A stretch of 56,180 nucleotides of DNA, from assembly GCA_004292605.1 (NCBI GenBank), contig RDXK01000098.1, positions 1 to 56,180 on the forward strand, read 5' to 3'. Both the position numbers and the translations under genes were made by a program. Shown here in pieces: positions 9,583-18,636 of the stretch. This DNA comes from Bacteroidota bacterium. Lineage in GTDB: Bacteria; Bacteroidota; Bacteroidia; Chitinophagales; Chitinophagaceae. The notes beneath the pieces were generated by a model that searched no databases, was not told where the DNA came from, and saw only the letters and a list, made by a program, of their open reading frames with translations. Position 1 is the stretch's first letter, and every line of letters begins with the position of its first letter.

Positions 9583-10716
9583 ATGCGACCCATACAAATG
9601 GTAGATTTACAAGCCCAGTTTGCAAAAATTAAGACGGAAGTAATGCAGCAAATTGAAGGTGTTTTAGATAGTGCTGCTTTTATAAACGGGGCTGCTGTAC
9701 AGCAGTTTGCCCAAGAAATGCAAACTTACTTAGGGGTAAAACACGTAATTCCGTGTGCTAACGGAACCGATGCTTTGCAAATAGCCATGATGGCCTTGGG
9801 TTTAGAACCCGGCGATGAAGTAATTACGCCCTCATTTACTTATATAGCCACCACCGAAGTGGTAGCCCTATTGCGTTTAAAACCGGTTTTTGTAGAGGTA
9901 GATAAGGATACTTTCTGTATGAATCCAGAAAGTTTTCGGAAAGCCATAACGCCAAAAACAAAGGCCGTGGTTCCCGTTCATTTGTACGGCCACGCTGCCG
10001 CTATGGAACAAATTTTGGCCATTGCCAAGGAACATAATTTATGTGTAATAGAAGATAATGCACAGGCCATTGGCGGTACGTATATTTTTAGTGATGGTAC
10101 CCAAGCCAAAACAGGTACCCTTGGTGATATTGGTTGTACATCGTTTTTCCCTTCGAAAAATTTGGGTGGATATGGTGATGGTGGCGCCATGTTTACCAAC
10201 GACGATGCCTTGGCACAAAAATTAAAGATGATTGCCAATCATGGTCAGCAAAAACGCTATTACCATGAGTTGGTAGGTTGTAACTCACGGCTCGATACCC
10301 TACAAGCCGCTATTTTAAGAATTAAGTTGAGAGATTTAGATAATTATATTGCCGCACGTACAGCAGCAGCCGATTATTACGATGCAGCATTTGCCAACCA
10401 CCCAAAAATCACCACGCCATTTAGGGCAGCTTACTCCAAACATGTTTTTCACCAGTACACGCTTACTTTACACGATGTAAATAGAGACGCCCTGAATGCT
10501 TATCTAGCGGAAAAAGCGGTACCTTCTATGATTTATTATCCCGTGCCCGGGCACAAGCAACAAATGTTTGCCAACCAAGCGTTGGGAGAATTAGATTTGC
10601 CAATAACAGATTGGCTGACGGAACGAGTAATAAGCTTACCCATGCACACGGAATTACTGCCAGAACAGCTAGAATACATTACAAAAACCGTATTAGACTT
10701 TGTAAACAATAATTAA
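9583..10716 (+). CDS. DegT/DnrJ/EryC1/StrS-family sugar aminotransferase
   Basis: A 377-residue PLP-dependent enzyme that transaminates nucleotide-linked keto-sugars. Visible are ANGTDALQIA (phosphate binding), the IEDNAQA aspartate, and the Schiff-base lysine in FFPSKNLGG (K192). The sequence resembles WbpE/WlbC-type UDP-3-oxo-glucuronate aminotransferases, but the exact substrate is not certain. I choose the ATG at 9583 (MRPIQMVDLQAQF, a typical family N-terminus) over an upstream TTG. It heads the cluster of nucleotide-sugar genes; 62 bases separate it from ugd. Confidence 0.92.
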   Translation: MRPIQMVDLQAQFAKIKTEVMQQIEGVLDSAAFINGAAVQQFAQEMQTYLGVKHVIPCANGTDALQIAMMALGLEPGDEVITPSFTYIATTEVVALLRLKPVFVEVDKDTFCMNPESFRKAITPKTKAVVPVHLYGHAAAMEQILAIAKEHNLCVIEDNAQAIGGTYIFSDGTQAKTGTLGDIGCTSFFPSKNLGGYGDGGAMFTNDDALAQKLKMIANHGQQKRYYHELVGCNSRLDTLQAAILRIKLRDLDNYIAARTAAADYYDAAFANHPKITTPFRAAYSKHVFHQYTLTLHDVNRDALNAYLAEKAVPSMIYYPVPGHKQQMFANQALGELDLPITDWLTERVISLPMHTELLPEQLEYITKTVLDFVNNN

Positions 10717-10778
10717 ATTACAATTCATTTTTTTACGAGATATAAAAATCAATAAACCAAGATTAAAAACAAAATAGT

Positions 10779-12080
10779 ATGAAAATTGCCGTAATTGGTA
10801 CAGGGTACGTAGGGTTAGTTTCGGGAACATGTTTTGCCGAAACAGGAAACTATGTTACTTGTGTAGATATTGACCAAACCAAAATTGACAAGCTAAGTAG
10901 CGGAACTATTACCATTTATGAGCCTGGCTTGGAGAAATTGTTTGCTAAAAACTTAAAGGAAGGTCGGTTATCCTTCACCACAAGTTTGGCAGAAGGTATT
11001 AAAGATGCAAAAGTGGTTTTTTTAGCCTTGCCTACGCCTCCGGGGGAAGATGGTAGCGCCGATTTGAAATATGTACTAGGTGTGGCCGACGATTTAGGAA
11101 AATTGTTAACCGATTATAAAGTAATAGTAGATAAAAGTACTGTGCCAGTAGGCACGGCCGATAAGGTGTACGCCGCTATTGCAAAAAACTACGAAGGCGA
11201 GTTTGATGTAGTAAGCAACCCGGAATTTTTACGAGAAGGTGTAGCAGTAGATGATTTTATGAAGCCAGATAGAGTAGTGGTAGGTACCAATAGTGATAAG
11301 GCTAAACTAATTATGAGTGAATTGTATGGTCCGTATGTACGTCAAGGTAATCCTGTAATTTATATGGATGTTCGTTCTGCGGAACTTACCAAGTATGCAG
11401 CCAACGCATTTTTAGCCACCAAAATCACTTTCATGAATGAGATAGCTCAAATGTGTGAACGTTTGGGTGCCAATGTAGATCAAGTTCGGAAGGGTATAGG
11501 AACCGATGACCGTATTGGAAAACGCTTTTTGTTTGCCGGTATTGGTTACGGTGGAAGCTGTTTCCCTAAAGATGTAAAGGCTTTGTACAAATCGGCTAAA
11601 GATGTGGAGTATAATTTCCAAATATTAGATGCCGTGATGGAGGTAAACGAACTTCAGAAAAAGCACTTGGTGAAGCATATTTTCGAATATTTTAAAGGCG
11701 ATGTTGCTGGTAAAACTTTTGGTTTGTGGGGGCTTGCTTTTAAACCCAATACCGATGATATAAGAGAGGCTCCAGCCTTAGAAATTATTGATGCTTTAGT
11801 AGCAGCGGGTGCATCGGTTAAAACTTTTGATCCGGAAGCTATGCCCAACGTTCAAAAAACGATTGGCGATAAGGTGACCTACGAGGAAAACCAGTACGAC
11901 GCTGTAAAAGATGCCGATGCATTAATTATAGCCACGGAGTGGAATGAATTTAGAACACCCGACTTTGACAAGTTAGATTCATTGCTAAAAAATAAGGCCA
12001 TATTTGATGGTAGAAACTTGTTCGATACCGATCAAATGCGTCATCGTCATTATCACTACATTAGTATCGGTCGCCCTTAA
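10779..12080 (+). CDS. ugd: UDP-glucose 6-dehydrogenase
   Basis: The 433-residue enzyme oxidises UDP-glucose to UDP-glucuronate with two NAD+. The Rossmann motif [10 protein letters not shown] is at residues 7-16, [11 protein letters not shown] follows, and the catalytic cysteine is C261 in [15 protein letters not shown] and the C-terminal [12 protein letters not shown] segment are also standard. It is followed after 11 bases by the decarboxylase gene, which uses its product. The two dehydrogenases, the decarboxylase and rmlD appear to form one transcription unit. Confidence 0.96.
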   Translation: MKIAVIGTGYVGLVSGTCFAETGNYVTCVDIDQTKIDKLSSGTITIYEPGLEKLFAKNLKEGRLSFTTSLAEGIKDAKVVFLALPTPPGEDGSADLKYVLGVADDLGKLLTDYKVIVDKSTVPVGTADKVYAAIAKNYEGEFDVVSNPEFLREGVAVDDFMKPDRVVVGTNSDKAKLIMSELYGPYVRQGNPVIYMDVRSAELTKYAANAFLATKITFMNEIAQMCERLGANVDQVRKGIGTDDRIGKRFLFAGIGYGGSCFPKDVKALYKSAKDVEYNFQILDAVMEVNELQKKHLVKHIFEYFKGDVAGKTFGLWGLAFKPNTDDIREAPALEIIDALVAAGASVKTFDPEAMPNVQKTIGDKVTYEENQYDAVKDADALIIATEWNEFRTPDFDKLDSLLKNKAIFDGRNLFDTDQMRHRHYHYISIGRP

Positions 12081-12091
12081 ACCCACGTATT

Positions 12092-13072
12092 ATGAGTAAG
12101 AAAAGAGTATTAATTACAGGTGCAGCGGGCTTTTTAGGCTCCCACCTTTCTGATAGATTTTTGAAAGAAGGTTACCATGTTATAGGCATGGATAACTTGA
12201 TTACAGGCGATTTAAAAAATATAGAACACCTATTTAAACGGGAAGATTTTGAGTTTTACCACCACGATGTTTCCAAGTTTATTCATGTGCCCGGCGATTT
12301 GCATTATATATTACATTTTGCATCGCCAGCAAGCCCAATTGATTACCTGAAGATACCCATTCAAACATTAAAAGTAGGCTCGCTTGGTACGCATAATTGC
12401 CTAGGTTTAGCCAAGGCCAAAGGTGCTAGAATGTTGATAGCTAGTACAAGTGAGATTTATGGCGACCCCGATGTACACCCACAGCCAGAGGAGTATTGGG
12501 GAAATGTGAATCCTATCGGTCCACGTGGCGTATACGATGAGGCTAAGCGTTTTCAAGAGGCTATGACCATGGCTTACCATACTTTTCATGGCTTAGAAAC
12601 ACGTATAGTGAGAATATTCAATACGTACGGACCGAGAATGCGTCTGAACGATGGTCGTGCACTACCTGCATTTATCGGGCAAGCCTTACGTGGGGAAGAT
12701 TTAACTGTTTTTGGTGATGGTTCCCAAACACGTTCGTTTTGCTATGTAGATGATTTGGTGGAAGGTATTTATCGCCTGTTATTAAGCGATTATGCCCAGC
12801 CTGTAAATATTGGCAACCCAGCAGAAATTAGTTTGAAAGATTTTGCGGAAGAAGTGCTGAAATTAACTGGTAGTTCGGTGAAAATTAGTTACAAGCCTTT
12901 GCCCAAAGATGACCCTAAGCAGCGCCGGCCAGATATTACCAAAGCCAAAGAAATATTGGGTTGGGAGCCAAAAGTAAATAGAGCTGAAGGTTTGAAAATT
13001 ACCTACGAGTACTTCAAATCGTTACCCCAAGAAGAGTGGATGAAGCAACCCAAGGAGTTTTACGCAAAATAA
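12092..13072 (+). CDS. UDP-glucuronate decarboxylase (UDP-xylose synthase)
   Basis: An extended short-chain dehydrogenase of 326 residues. The NAD-binding motif is [10 protein letters not shown] near the N-terminus, and the [13 protein letters not shown] and [14 protein letters not shown] segments are diagnostic of UDP-glucuronate decarboxylases. The catalytic Tyr-x3-Lys lies in [11 protein letters not shown]. It converts UDP-glucuronate to UDP-xylose through a 4-keto intermediate. Its place directly after ugd gives a complete UDP-glucose to UDP-xylose route. Confidence 0.93.
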   Translation: MSKKRVLITGAAGFLGSHLSDRFLKEGYHVIGMDNLITGDLKNIEHLFKREDFEFYHHDVSKFIHVPGDLHYILHFASPASPIDYLKIPIQTLKVGSLGTHNCLGLAKAKGARMLIASTSEIYGDPDVHPQPEEYWGNVNPIGPRGVYDEAKRFQEAMTMAYHTFHGLETRIVRIFNTYGPRMRLNDGRALPAFIGQALRGEDLTVFGDGSQTRSFCYVDDLVEGIYRLLLSDYAQPVNIGNPAEISLKDFAEEVLKLTGSSVKISYKPLPKDDPKQRRPDITKAKEILGWEPKVNRAEGLKITYEYFKSLPQEEWMKQPKEFYAK

Positions 13073-13076
13073 AAAA

Positions 13077-14366
13077 GTGTTACAAGCCTTATTAAATAAA
13101 CAAGAAAAGCTAGCGGTAATAGGGTTAGGCTATGTAGGCCTGCCCATAGCCTTAGAATTTGCCAAGCATGTAAGTGTAATTGGGTTCGATATTAATGCAG
13201 AAAGGGTAACCATGATGCAGAACCGGATGGACCCAAGCAATGAGTTACCGCCAGAAGCTTTTGATGGCTGCGATATTCAATTTACTTGTTCGCTAAATGA
13301 GCTGCGGGAAGCAAAGTTTTTTATTGTGGCAGTACCCACACCAGTGGATGAGCATAATGTGCCCGATTTAAAACCCGTTTTAAGAGCATCAGAAACTGTA
13401 GGCAAGGTAATTAAGCAAGGCGATTATGTGGTTTTTGAAAGCACCGTTTATCCAGGCTGTACCGAGGAAGATTGTTTGCCCATTATTGAACAGTTAAGTG
13501 GTCTTAAACTCGGAAGCGATTTTAAACTTGGCTACTCTCCAGAGAGAATTAATCCAGGCGATAAACTGCACACTTTGGCCAGTATTGTGAAAGTTACTAG
13601 CGGTAGCGATGCCGATGCTAGCAATGTAATAGCTAGTGTGTACGAATTAGTGGTGAAAGCAGGGATACACAAAGCCTCCAGCATTAAAGTGGCAGAGGCG
13701 GCAAAAATTATCGAAAATACCCAACGCGATTTGAATATTGCTCTCATGAATGAGCTATCGATCATTTTTGATAAAATGGGTATCAATACCTACGAAGTTT
13801 TGGAAGCGGCTGGCACCAAGTGGAATTTTTTGAAATTTCAGCCAGGTCTTGTGGGTGGACATTGCATAGGCGTAGACCCTTATTATCTCACTTACAAAGC
13901 TGCAGAGCTAGGCTACAGTAGTAAAGTTATTTTGGCTGGAAGGCAAATTAACGATGGTATGGGTGCTTATGTAGCAAAAAAGGTACTTCAACATATTATA
14001 CAAAACAGCGGAAACGTAAAGCAGGCAAAGGTTTTGATACTAGGTGCCACTTTTAAGGAAAACGTTACCGATGTGCGAAATAGCAAAGTGGCCGATGTGG
14101 TGAAACAATTGCAAGAATATTACTTGAATGTAGAAGTGGCCGATCCCTTGGCGGATAGTACGGAACTGCAGCATGAATATGATTTTGGATTAGTGAAGGA
14201 TATTGGCACCGAGTACGATGCGGTGATTGTAACGGTACCCCACGATGCCTATAAAAAATTGGGCAACGAATACTTTGCTAGCATTACAAAACCGCATGCA
14301 TTAATTGCCGATTTAAAAGGTATTTATAGAGGTGCAATTACCGATAGAACCTATTGGAGTTTTTAA
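13077..14366 (+). CDS. UDP-N-acetylhexosamine 6-dehydrogenase (TviB/WbpO type)
   Basis: A second nucleotide-sugar dehydrogenase of 429 residues, distinct from Ugd. It has the GLGYVGLPIALEF Rossmann motif, the GYSPERINPGD segment, and the nucleophile C263 in GLVGGHCIGVDPYYL. These features match TviB/VipA/WbpO enzymes, which make UDP-GalNAc or UDP-GlcNAc uronates for capsule or O-antigen. The start is the GTG at 13077, four bases after the preceding stop. No ATG lies between it and the conserved Rossmann motif, and no good ribosome-binding site is visible, so translational coupling is likely. Confidence 0.9.
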   Translation: MLQALLNKQEKLAVIGLGYVGLPIALEFAKHVSVIGFDINAERVTMMQNRMDPSNELPPEAFDGCDIQFTCSLNELREAKFFIVAVPTPVDEHNVPDLKPVLRASETVGKVIKQGDYVVFESTVYPGCTEEDCLPIIEQLSGLKLGSDFKLGYSPERINPGDKLHTLASIVKVTSGSDADASNVIASVYELVVKAGIHKASSIKVAEAAKIIENTQRDLNIALMNELSIIFDKMGINTYEVLEAAGTKWNFLKFQPGLVGGHCIGVDPYYLTYKAAELGYSSKVILAGRQINDGMGAYVAKKVLQHIIQNSGNVKQAKVLILGATFKENVTDVRNSKVADVVKQLQEYYLNVEVADPLADSTELQHEYDFGLVKDIGTEYDAVIVTVPHDAYKKLGNEYFASITKPHALIADLKGIYRGAITDRTYWSF

Positions 14367-14375
14367 TATATTTTC

Positions 14376-15230
14376 ATGAAAATTATAGTTACAGGTGGCC
14401 ACGGCCAGCTAGGAAGTGAAACAAAGGATTTAGCAAAGCAACACCCTGAACACGATTTTGTATTTACTGATAGAGACGATTTAGATATAACCGATAGCGA
14501 CGCAGTAAAGGATTTTTTTGCTAAGCATCAACCGCATGCGGTTATTCACGGAGCAGCCTACACCGCGGTGGATAAAGCGGAACTTGAAAAGGAAGTAGCT
14601 TACGCGGTAAATGCCACAGCTACGGAGTATATTACCCAAGCCTGTAAGGCCCATAATGCCCGACTGGTAATGATTTCCACAGATTATGTTTTTGATGGAA
14701 ATGGCACCGAGCCTTATTTGCCCAACCATACCACCAACCCTGTAAATTATTACGGGTATACCAAGCTTCATGGCGAGCAGGCTGCTTTAAGCTACGCTAA
14801 TGCCGTGGTGATAAGAACTAGCTGGGTGTACAGTGTTTATGGGGCCAACTTTGTAAAAACCATGCTACGCTTAATGAAGGAAAAACCACAACTGAATGTA
14901 GTAAACGATCAGGTTGGGTGCCCTACATACGCAAAGGACTTAGCGTTGGCAGCTTTCACAGTAATTACACATCCTAATTTTGTAGGCGGTGTTCATCATT
15001 TTAGCAATAGTGGCATCATTAATTGGTTCCAGTTTGCTCAGCAAATTCAAGCCAATGCCAATCTTACCAACTGTGTGGTGGGCGGCATTCCAAGTACACA
15101 GTATCCTACACCTGCTAAAAGGCCCAGTTATAGTGCTATGAATACCGAAAGTATCCAGCAAACTTATCAAGTGGCCGTACGTAGTTGGCAGGATGCTTTG
15201 CAGGAGTGCATGCAAGCATTAGCAGTATAG
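14376..15230 (+). CDS. rfbD: dTDP-4-dehydrorhamnose reductase
   Basis: A 284-residue SDR-fold reductase (also called RmlD) with the nucleotide-binding GGHGQLGSE motif, STDYVFDG, and the catalytic YGYTKLHGE. RmlD reduces dTDP-4-keto-L-rhamnose to dTDP-L-rhamnose with NADPH. The partner genes rmlA, rmlB and rmlC are not in the window, so the pathway must be completed elsewhere. A related reductase specificity cannot be excluded. It follows the HexNAc dehydrogenase by nine bases. Confidence 0.88.
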   Translation: MKIIVTGGHGQLGSETKDLAKQHPEHDFVFTDRDDLDITDSDAVKDFFAKHQPHAVIHGAAYTAVDKAELEKEVAYAVNATATEYITQACKAHNARLVMISTDYVFDGNGTEPYLPNHTTNPVNYYGYTKLHGEQAALSYANAVVIRTSWVYSVYGANFVKTMLRLMKEKPQLNVVNDQVGCPTYAKDLALAAFTVITHPNFVGGVHHFSNSGIINWFQFAQQIQANANLTNCVVGGIPSTQYPTPAKRPSYSAMNTESIQQTYQVAVRSWQDALQECMQALAV

Positions 15231-15255
15231 TTGATGTGTTTGTAATTATTATTAA

Positions 15256-15660
15256 ATGGCACGACCAATACTTAAACTCCCTTTAAAACCTTTAGATAAG
15301 GCATTAGAAATTATAGGTGTTTTTCTATTAATAATTCTGTGGGGTTGGGTGGTGTATGTATATCCATTGTTGCCGGCAACCATTGTTACTCATTTTAATT
15401 TGAGTGGTGAAGCGGACGGATGGGGAAATAAAATAACCTTGTTTTCATTACCAGCGGTAGGTTCGGTGTTATATATGGGGTTGACTATTTTAAATCGCTA
15501 TCCACATATTTTTAATTATACCGTTATTATTACCGATGAAAATGCCCTGACCCAGTACAGTTTTGCCACTCGATTTATACGAGTAGTGAAGCTAGTAGTA
15601 TTGGCGATATTTTTAGCAATTGCTATACAAGCGAGTGTTATTTCGGGGGGTGATTTGTAG
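15256..15660 (+). CDS. DUF1648-domain membrane protein
   Basis: A 134-residue membrane protein with about three hydrophobic helices. The conserved DUF1648 segment is visible between helices one and two: PATIVTHFNLSGEADGWGNK. Members of this family occur in SdpI-like immunity proteins and in many small membrane proteins of unknown role. It starts 25 bases after rfbD and is probably at the tail of that operon, but no link to sugar synthesis can be shown. Confidence 0.8.
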   Translation: MARPILKLPLKPLDKALEIIGVFLLIILWGWVVYVYPLLPATIVTHFNLSGEADGWGNKITLFSLPAVGSVLYMGLTILNRYPHIFNYTVIITDENALTQYSFATRFIRVVKLVVLAIFLAIAIQASVISGGDL

Positions 15661-15815
15661 AAGTTTTTCTATTAGCATCCTCTCATTTATTTACTCAGCA
15701 AATTTGACACGACTATTATCGCTATGTTTTGATAAAGCAAATGCATTTGTTCCGTAAGTTTTTATCTAAATTCCATACACAATGGTAAAACCTGCCGTAA
15801 TTCCCTTATTTTGGC

Positions 15816-15832
15816 TGTGTAATTTTTACACA
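15816..15832. promoter_or_regulatory. 17-bp inverted repeat 15 bases before the MFS transporter gene
   Basis: TGTGTAA and TTACACA (perfect 7-bp arms, 3-base centre) end 15 bases before the ATG. The position suits an operator that would block the ribosome or the polymerase. Within the 187-base intergenic stretch (15661-15847) I see no gene. Confidence 0.45.
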
Positions 15833-15847
15833 TACTAAACGATTGCT

Positions 15848-17227
15848 ATGGCTGGTAACGCTTCCATTGCTGCTGCAGGCGGCACAGTGCCAAAACCTAA
15901 ACTAAGTTTTTGGCAAATTTTTAATATGAGTTTTGGGTTTTTAGGTATTCAGTTCGGTTTTGCCTTGCAAAATGGAAATGCCAGTAGAATATTGCGAACC
16001 TTTGGTGCCGATGTAGAACATCTAAGTTGGTTTTGGCTGGCAGCTCCGTTAGTGGGTATGATTGTGCAGCCTATTGTTGGCCATTATAGCGATAGAACTT
16101 GGAACCGGTTTGGTAGGCGTAAACCGTATTTCTTAAGTGGAGCCATACTTTCTAGTATTGCTTTGTGTTTAATGCCCAATGCTAGTATGTTTACAGCTAT
16201 TGCTCCGTCGCTAGTAATTGGCGCTAGTATGTTGATGATAATGGATGCTTGTTTTAATTTGGCAATGGAGCCGTTTAGGGCATTGGTGGCCGATAATTTG
16301 CCCGATAGTCAGCGTACCGCAGGGTTTTCTATACAAACCTGCTTAATAGGTATTGGTGCGGTAGTGGGTTCCGCTTTTCCGTGGATGCTCAATCATTGGT
16401 TTGGTATAAGTAATGAAGCCGCGGAAGGTGTAGTGGCAGAAAATGTAAAATGGGCTTTTTATATAGGTGCTGCGGTATTTATTGGTGCTATTTTAATAAC
16501 GGTTTTATTTACGAAGGAATATGCTCCTGCCGAGTATGCACAGTACCACGGTAAGGCCGATAATGAGCATGAAAGTTTCTGGGCCATTTTTAAAGATTTT
16601 GCACGTATGCCTAAAACCATGCGTCAGCTAGGTTTGGTACAATTTTTTAGTTGGTTTGCATTGTTTGGTATGTGGGTTTTTACCAACGATGCCGTAGCTA
16701 CACACACTTATGGATTAAGTATTACCGATAAAAGTTCTGCTACCTACCGGGAAGCTGGCGATTGGGTAGGGATATTATTTAGTGTGTACAATGGTGTATC
16801 TGCCGTGTGGGCACTTTTTCTACCGTTTGTGGCGTTAAAATTAGGTCGTAAAGGTACCCATGCTTTAAGTTTATTGTGTGGCGGTGCTGGTTTGTTAAGT
16901 ATGTATTTTTTTAAAGATCCTCAGCTGCTGATTATTTCTATGGTAGGTGTAGGAATTGCTTGGGCTAGTATTTTGGCCATGCCGTATGTAATTTTATCGG
17001 GCAGTATTCCTGCTGGTAAAATGGGTGTGTATATGGGTATTTTTAATGTATTTATCACGCTACCACAGTTGCTAAATGGAGTTATTGGTGGGCCTATTGT
17101 AAAGAATATTTATAACAATGAGCCCATATACGCTATAGTGATGGCAGGATTTTTTATGTTGTGTGCTGCGGTGAGTGTAATTTATGTGTACGATCCCGGG
17201 GCAATTAAAATGAATAAGGAAAGCTAG
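15848..17227 (+). CDS. SLC45-type MFS sugar transporter
   Basis: A 459-residue protein with about 12 hydrophobic helices. The GPH/SLC45 family signatures are visible: FGFLGIQFGFALQNGNASRI in helix 1 and PIVGHYSDRTWNRFGRRKPY in loop 2-3. Bacterial members are annotated as sucrose or maltose symporters in the inner membrane. The GH13 amylase gene downstream makes a maltodextrin-type substrate the best guess. A 17-bp inverted repeat just before the start may be its operator. Confidence 0.85.
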   Translation: MAGNASIAAAGGTVPKPKLSFWQIFNMSFGFLGIQFGFALQNGNASRILRTFGADVEHLSWFWLAAPLVGMIVQPIVGHYSDRTWNRFGRRKPYFLSGAILSSIALCLMPNASMFTAIAPSLVIGASMLMIMDACFNLAMEPFRALVADNLPDSQRTAGFSIQTCLIGIGAVVGSAFPWMLNHWFGISNEAAEGVVAENVKWAFYIGAAVFIGAILITVLFTKEYAPAEYAQYHGKADNEHESFWAIFKDFARMPKTMRQLGLVQFFSWFALFGMWVFTNDAVATHTYGLSITDKSSATYREAGDWVGILFSVYNGVSAVWALFLPFVALKLGRKGTHALSLLCGGAGLLSMYFFKDPQLLIISMVGVGIAWASILAMPYVILSGSIPAGKMGVYMGIFNVFITLPQLLNGVIGGPIVKNIYNNEPIYAIVMAGFFMLCAAVSVIYVYDPGAIKMNKES

Positions 17228-17270
17228 TGAATGGAGGAGTTAAAAGACTTCTAGGAAACTACTAATTGAT

Positions 17271-17398
17271 AAAATAATACTTTTTTATAGAGTATACTTC
17301 ATAAAATAATACTTTTTCTTCGATTATACTTTAAAAAATAATGCTTTTTTGTGAAGTACAGTTGAAATTATAGTACTTTTGGTGGAGATAGACCAGTA
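17271..17398 (+). repeat. four imperfect 32-bp tandem repeats before the DUF4143 ATPase gene
   Basis: Units begin at 17271, 17303, 17335 and 17367, exactly 32 bases apart. The first two share AAAATAATACTTTTT; the third has one change (AATGC); the fourth is weaker (ATTATAGTACTTTT). Each of the first three units also holds a second, weaker copy of the core (TATACTT or a variant) 17 bases after the first, so the core recurs at 17/15-base steps. The last core, TACTTTTG (17374-17381), fits the -7 promoter consensus, with TTTG at 17348-17351. The ATG follows 16 bases later. An operator or iteron array is the likely role. Confidence 0.75.
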
Positions 17399-18525
17399 TG
17401 TACCATCGACTACTCAAGCAAAAAATACAGCAGCATTTCTACAAGGGATTTGCCATAGTGCTTATTGGCCCTAGGCAAATTGGTAAAACCACCTTGGTGC
17501 AAGATTTGCTTTTGGAGGCAGGTAACAGAGGTTTGTTTCTTAATTGCGACGAATTAGATGTAAAGCGAAGCTTAGAGCTAGGTACATTAGCTGCACTAAA
17601 ATCCATCATAGGTACCTATTCCTTAATAGTAATAGACGAAGCCCAGCGAGTAGAAAACATTGGCATAATAGCGAAATTATTAGTAGACAATTTTAAGGAA
17701 AAGCAGTTTATTATCACCGGTTCCTCCGCCTTAGAAATTGCCGATAAAATATTTGAACCCCTTACCGGCAGGCAACTACAATACCAAATGTATCCGCTAA
17801 GTATGCAAGAAATGTATACTGGAAAATCGGTTTTGGAAATTGATAGAAATATTGGATGGCATTTGGTGTATGGTTGTTACCCCAATGTGGTAAACCATAG
17901 AAGCGATGCCGAGATGATTATTAAAAATTTGGCTGGCGATTATTTATACAAGGATGTATTGGCTTGGAAAGACATCCGTAAGCCCGATTTATTGGATAAA
18001 ATTTTGCACTTACTAGCGCTACAAATGTGCAGTGAAGTATCGCTAAATGAGCTAGCTGTACAGCTAAAAATAAGCGTTGCCACGGTAGACAATTATATAG
18101 ATGTTTTGGAGAAAGCCGGCGTACTACTTAGGCTGCAAAGTTACAGTACTAACGAGCGTAAAGAAGTAACCAAAATGCGTAAAGTGTACTTTTGGGATAA
18201 CGGCATTAGAAACGCCATTCTTGGTAGATTTGATGACGTTACCAACCGAACAGATGCAGGTGCACTTTGGGAGAATTTTTTAGTAGCTGAACGGCTGAAA
18301 AACAATAGTTATCACCAAAGCACTGCAAAGGCATTCTTCTGGCGAAGTAAACAACAGCAAGAGATAGATTTTGTAGAGGTAACGCAAAACAGCATAGCGG
18401 GCTATGAATTCAAGCTTAACGTGTTAGCCAAAGGCAAACCCACCAAAGCATTTACCAATTTATACCCGCATGCCACCGCGGAAATAATACATAACGAAAA
18501 CTATACGCAGTTTTTAAATCTGTAA
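17398..18525 (+). CDS. AAA+ ATPase with DUF4143 domain
   Basis: A 375-residue protein. Walker A GPRQIGKTT is near residue 24, Walker B is LIVIDEAQ, and the sensor region is FIITGSSA. A winged-helix-like segment (about residues 205-245, with LAVQLKISVATVDNYIDVL) and the C-terminal DUF4143 region with EIDFVEV and YEFKLN follow; the latter resembles a PD-(D/E)xK nuclease core. Such ATPases are scattered in bacteria and archaea and their role is unsettled. The gene stands alone between a sugar transporter and an amylase, with a striking repeat array in front, which suggests independent acquisition and its own control. Confidence 0.88.
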   Translation: MYHRLLKQKIQQHFYKGFAIVLIGPRQIGKTTLVQDLLLEAGNRGLFLNCDELDVKRSLELGTLAALKSIIGTYSLIVIDEAQRVENIGIIAKLLVDNFKEKQFIITGSSALEIADKIFEPLTGRQLQYQMYPLSMQEMYTGKSVLEIDRNIGWHLVYGCYPNVVNHRSDAEMIIKNLAGDYLYKDVLAWKDIRKPDLLDKILHLLALQMCSEVSLNELAVQLKISVATVDNYIDVLEKAGVLLRLQSYSTNERKEVTKMRKVYFWDNGIRNAILGRFDDVTNRTDAGALWENFLVAERLKNNSYHQSTAKAFFWRSKQQQEIDFVEVTQNSIAGYEFKLNVLAKGKPTKAFTNLYPHATAEIIHNENYTQFLNL

Positions 18526-18636
18526 CTATAGTCACCACCAACTGCTCCACAAAATGCTTCCACAGTGGCCTTGGTTTCTTATAGAGAAAATATCAATTTT
18601 TTGTTGCATTATTGTACTACTATAAACGAGTGCCAC

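Noticed and set aside
15256-15660. SdpI-type immunity protein
   Set aside because: DUF1648 is shared with SdpI, but no SdpI-specific domain or toxin partner is present.
17271-17398. CRISPR-like array
   Set aside because: The 32-base periodicity has no constant repeat with unique spacers; the units are imperfect direct repeats ending at a start codon, and no cas gene is nearby.
18565-18636. An upstream GTG start for the GH13 amylase
   Set aside because: It would place 24 extra residues before a clear signal peptide, which would then not be at the N-terminus.
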